This document shows positions 61,312-64,000 of a stretch of 64,000 nt of DNA, one piece after another. Source of the stretch: Nocardia aurantiaca (lineage in GTDB: Bacteria > Actinomycetota > Actinomycetes > Mycobacteriales > Mycobacteriaceae); assembly GCF_009708175.1 (NCBI RefSeq), contig NZ_WMBB01000010.1, positions 62,001 through 126,000 of the forward strand. Reading direction: 5' to 3'. The notes beneath the pieces are model-generated. The model did not search any database. It was not told the DNA's origin and saw only the letters and a program-made list of their open reading frames with translations. Positions within the stretch are counted from its first letter, which is position 1, and each line of letters starts with the position of its first letter. The translations under genes were made by a program, and so were the position numbers.

Positions 61312-61746
61312 TCAGATGGCGACGCAGGCGGATCCGAGGTTGACGCCGGTGCCGACATCAACGGGCAGCCGGATCTGAGCCGACGCGTTGGGCTGGACGG
61401 CGTAGATGTAGGTGATCTTCGTCGAGGACGGAATCCATGTCGCCTTCGCGACGCCGCCGGAGGGCTTCGCCTCGGCGAATCCGCTGGGCCCCTGCCCCTC
61501 CTCGAAGAAGTAGACCGTCTGGCTGTCGTCGTCCACCGTGACGGTCACTGTGTACGAACAGGTCGTTCCGTACCGGTGTGCGCCGAGGGTGGACGCGGGC
61601 GCGATCGCGATGCCGGTGACGGTCGCCGAGGCCGACGGCGCGGTCAGCGCGGTCACGCTCGCGACGACGCCGAGTGCGGCAACGCCCGCGGCCATGCCAC
61701 CGGCTCTCGCCGAGAACTGTTGAACCTTGCGCTTTTTGGGGCTCAT
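61312..61746 (-). CDS. Secreted protein, 144 aa
   Basis: A basic start (MSPKKRKVQQFSARAGG) precedes a hydrophobic signal (MAAGVAALGVVASVTALTAP, cleavage about ASA). The mature domain is beta-rich, with Cys in TTCSYTVTV and GSACVAI near the end forming a likely disulfide. The ATG at 61746 is chosen; the frame upstream has no signal features. It precedes the 64 aa secreted protein on the same strand with a 55-base gap, so the two may be cotranscribed. Confidence 0.72.
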   Translation of the reverse strand: MSPKKRKVQQFSARAGGMAAGVAALGVVASVTALTAPSASATVTGIAIAPASTLGAHRYGTTCSYTVTVTVDDDSQTVYFFEEGQGPSGFAEAKPSGGVAKATWIPSSTKITYIYAVQPNASAQIRLPVDVGTGVNLGSACVAI

Positions 61747-61881
61747 GGTCCATTCGTCGGATGATCCCCGGACATCGTTAGCACCAGTGCGGCCCCCAAA
61801 ACCAGGGGCCATCGAGCCACCACATCGGATGCGTCGTCGACCAACTCCGGACCGGCGGTGAGCGGTGATCCGCACGGCGCC

Positions 61882-63006
61882 TCATCGGGGCCCGATCCCT
61901 CGAACCGGCGCCCAGCGTTGTTCGAGCTTGGCCCAGCGCCAGTAGGCGACGGCGATGATCCAGGCGAGGACGAACAGGCCGACAATGCCGAATCCGACGT
62001 TGTTGAGGTTGATTCCGGCGATCCAGTCGGTGATGGGGTTGACGAAGTCGGCGTCGTCGTGGAGGACGGTGATGAGTTCGATCGAGCCGACTATCAGCGC
62101 TACGGCGATCGACAGGGCCGTGATGGTGAGGTTGTAGTAGATCTTGCGGATCGGTTCGGAGAAGGCCCAGTCGTAGGCCACGTTCATGAACAGGCCGTCG
62201 AGGGTGTCCATCAGGCTCATGCCCGCGGCGAAGAGCAGCGGCAGCACCACGATCGCGTACCAGGGCAGCCCGGCCGCGGCGCCGGAACCGGCGAGGGCCA
62301 GCAGGGCGACCTCGGTGGCGGTGTCGAAGCCCAGACCGAAGAGCACGCCCACCGGGTACACCTGCGCCGGGCGGCGTACCGCCCGCATGATGGGGCCCAG
62401 GATGCGGGCCAGCGCGCCGCGCGCCTGCAAGGCGGCTTCGAGCTCCTCGGCATCGAATTCGCCGCGGCGGGTGCGCTGGAACACGCGCCAGATCCCGATC
62501 AGCGCAACCACATTCAGCAGGCCGATCAGATACAGGAACGATCCGGACGCCACCGTGGACACGATGCCGAGGGTCTTGCGGGTGGGCGACTCATCGTCGA
62601 CCAGTTCGCCGACCACCCGCGCACCGGCCACCACCAGCAACGCCAGCACGAACACGATGGTCGCGTGCCCCATGGCGAACCAGAATCCCACCGACTTGGG
62701 CCGCTGCCCGTCGGCCATCAGCTTGCGGGTGGTGTTGTCGATCGCGGCGATGTGGTCGGCGTCGAAGGCATGACGCAGACCGAACGCGTAGGCGGTGAAA
62801 CCCAATCCGACGCCGAAGACCTGGGAGCCCAGCTGATAGCTGTGCGGCGCCACCGCACCGAACAACAACCCGAACGCGACCACGTGAATGGCCGCGACCA
62901 CACCGAGCAGCACGCCCGCCTCGATCCAGTCCCGCCGCGACCAGTCGTGCAGGACATGACGCAGACGCCGGCGCGCAGCGGTATTCGGACGGGGTTCGAC
63001 GGACAT
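61882..63006 (-). CDS. Nickel/cobalt transporter (NiCoT family)
   Basis: A 374 aa permease with about eight helices. The NiCoT signature RHAFDADHIAAIDNTTRK is intact in helix II, with LGFDTATEVALLA and GMSLMDTLDGLFM as the other conserved helices. These permeases import Ni2+ and Co2+ at low rate. A cobalamin riboswitch covers the leader, so cobalt for B12 is the likely physiological substrate. The ATG at 63006 is preferred; GAGAAGG lies 11 bases upstream. Confidence 0.92.
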   Translation of the reverse strand: MSVEPRPNTAARRRLRHVLHDWSRRDWIEAGVLLGVVAAIHVVAFGLLFGAVAPHSYQLGSQVFGVGLGFTAYAFGLRHAFDADHIAAIDNTTRKLMADGQRPKSVGFWFAMGHATIVFVLALLVVAGARVVGELVDDESPTRKTLGIVSTVASGSFLYLIGLLNVVALIGIWRVFQRTRRGEFDAEELEAALQARGALARILGPIMRAVRRPAQVYPVGVLFGLGFDTATEVALLALAGSGAAAGLPWYAIVVLPLLFAAGMSLMDTLDGLFMNVAYDWAFSEPIRKIYYNLTITALSIAVALIVGSIELITVLHDDADFVNPITDWIAGINLNNVGFGIVGLFVLAWIIAVAYWRWAKLEQRWAPVRGIGPR

Positions 63007-63039
63007 GCTCGCTGCGACCTTCTCGGGGAACCCGCGTCC

Positions 63040-63165
63040 CCGCACGTAGGAATGTGGCGAGGCGAGGTCTGACTCCCGAGCCGTGGTGGCCCGGACACAG
63101 TGGCGCGACCGTCCCGGATTTGCACCGGATTCCCGACATCGTCACAAGATGTCCGCCCGACTATA
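63040..63165 (-). promoter_or_regulatory. Cobalamin riboswitch
   Basis: Read on the minus strand the leader contains GGGAATCCGGTGCAAATCCG, then the B12 box GCCACTG (63098-63104), then GGGAGTCAGACCTCGCC, the conserved core of the adenosylcobalamin aptamer. It ends about 35 bases before the NiCoT gene, so it can act by hiding the start region or by termination. High B12 should switch off the transporter. Confidence 0.9.
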
Positions 63166-63360
63166 CAGAGGCGCTGGAGACCGGCCGTGAGTACTCGAGT
63201 GCGGCAGATTCGCGGGCGTCGCGATCTTCATGACGTTTGTCGTCATCAAGTGCACACCACCGAGGAGAACGACGGTGATCCGCGCAAACAAGCTGCGAGT
63301 GATCGATCGGGATCGCTCGCGCTCGAGGCGAAATTCGGGGTTCAGGGCCTTGCAACGCGA

Positions 63361-63393
63361 ACAGCGCCCGTGGCGTTCGGCCGCGGGCGCTGT
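63361..63393 (-). terminator. Hairpin after the DHA2 transporter gene
   Basis: ACAGCGCCCG and CGGGCGCTGT form a ten-base stem, 15 bases past the stop of the minus-strand transporter. No U-run. Confidence 0.55.
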
Positions 63394-63407
63394 CGACTTC
63401 TCAGCTG

Positions 63408-64000
63408 TCAGTCCTTGACCAGCTCCGGTGCGTGCACGCCGGCGGCGTCCAGCGCCTCGGCGGAATCCTCGATCGGCTCCGGGGATTCGGAACGGTTCGG
63501 GAGCAGCACCGCCATGACGATGACGATCACCGCGAGGGCAGCGGAGACCGCGAAGGCCAGCCGCATGCCGTCGAGGTGAGCGTTCAACGGGTTGGCGCCG
63601 CCGTCGACCAGGTGGGTGGCCCGCGAGGTCATGACCGTCACGACGAGCGCGGTGCCGAAGGCCGCGGCGACCTGCTGCAACGTGCCCAGCATGGAGCTGC
63701 CGTGCGAGTACAGGTGCATCGGCAGCGCGCCCAGGCCCAGGGTGAACACCGGGGTGAAGGCCGCGGCCAGCGAGGCCATCAGCAGCATGTGCAGCGCCAG
63801 CAGCACCGCGTACGGCGTGGTCAGCGAGATCTGCGTGAAGCCGGCGAGCGCGGCGGTGACGCCGATCGCGCCCGGAATCACCAGGACACGGCCACCGAAC
63901 CGGTCGAAGACCCGGCCCACGGTGGGCCCGAGCAGACCCATGGCCAGACCGCCGGGCATGACCAGCAGACCGGTCTGCAGCGGGCTCAGCCCACGCAAGT
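63408..64000 (-). CDS. MFS transporter, DHA2 type, 3' part
   Basis: The last ~197 codons of a gene that starts beyond the window end. About six helices are seen; LQTGLLVMPGGLAMGLLGPT and GRVFDRFGGRVLVIPGAIG are the second-half motifs of EmrB/QacA-type transporters, and the tail is acidic (PNRSESPEPIEDSAEAL). The downstream hairpin and the NiCoT riboswitch show that it is a separate transcription unit. The ATG inside at 63998 is not the true start. Confidence 0.85.
   Translation of the reverse strand, partial: LRGLSPLQTGLLVMPGGLAMGLLGPTVGRVFDRFGGRVLVIPGAIGVTAALAGFTQISLTTPYAVLLALHMLLMASLAAAFTPVFTLGLGALPMHLYSHGSSMLGTLQQVAAAFGTALVVTVMTSRATHLVDGGANPLNAHLDGMRLAFAVSAALAVIVIVMAVLLPNRSESPEPIEDSAEALDAAGVHAPELVKD

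Noticed and set aside
1..64000. CRISPR arrays, rRNA genes, replication origin
   Set aside because: No regularly spaced repeats of the right size, no rRNA core sequences and no DnaA-box cluster were noticed on reading; the only short-period array is the coding repeat in the GT39 gene.

Overview
The window is GC-rich actinobacterial DNA, most likely from Nocardia or a close relative in the Mycobacteriales. The evidence is gene content: mycothiol S-conjugate amidase (mca) next to a small membrane protein, DUF4307, greA, metB, cbs with CBS domains and a FadA-type thiolase. As I recall, this resembles the Mycobacterium tuberculosis Rv1074c-Rv1082 neighbourhood. GTG starts, a leaderless-type promoter and many divergent regulator/enzyme pairs fit the same group. 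No rRNA genes, CRISPR array or complete prophage are visible.

Layout. 0-6 kb: AraC regulator, VOC protein, an FAD monooxygenase behind a large inverted repeat, a hotdog thioesterase, then mca and its coupled membrane protein. 6-18 kb: a housekeeping block of DUF4307, greA, metB, a glutaryl-CoA-dehydrogenase-like enzyme, a TM-helix-repeat channel-like protein with a Pro/Gln/Gly tail, a secreted lytic transglycosylase, cbs, a thiolase and DUF1330. 18-30 kb: Bax inhibitor-1 protein, an F420-type LLM oxidoreductase, an RlmG-like methyltransferase, a DHA2 transporter, DUF885 hydrolase, RNase Z, a DUF6153-DUF305 pair behind a CsoR-like box, and a CAT-type amino acid permease. 30-41 kb: alcohol dehydrogenase, TetR and P450 on one strand, a TAT-exported phospholipase C, a GT39-type glycosyltransferase with an internal tandem repeat, and a His-rich metal-binding protein behind a second CsoR-like box.

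41-58 kb is the accessory part. It has a class I-shaped tRNA with a UAA anticodon, an integrase C-terminal remnant just beyond it, IS30-like transposase scraps at 48.1, 51.9 and 54.7 kb, a decayed cold-shock gene and a truncated DNA-binding-regulator partner gene. Set among these are four regulator modules with visible operators: TetR/hydrolase, MerR/class II aldolase, TetR/quinone oxidoreductase and HxlR/quinone oxidoreductase. 58-64 kb carries a membrane-anchored esterase, three small secreted proteins, a nickel/cobalt permease under a cobalamin riboswitch, and the 3' part of another DHA2 transporter that runs off the window end.

Taken together this is a chromosomal segment with a conserved thiol and sulfur amino acid core (mca, metB, cbs), two loci that look copper-responsive, a cobalt-uptake gene under B12 control, and an eroded integration region by the tRNA. 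I see no single obviously new multi-gene system. The observations I rate highest are the short-armed UAA tRNA beside an integrase scrap, the paired CsoR-like boxes, the matched MerR operators, and three 11-bp-spaced repeats upstream of the transglycosylase. All family assignments come from reading the translated sequence; no database search was run.
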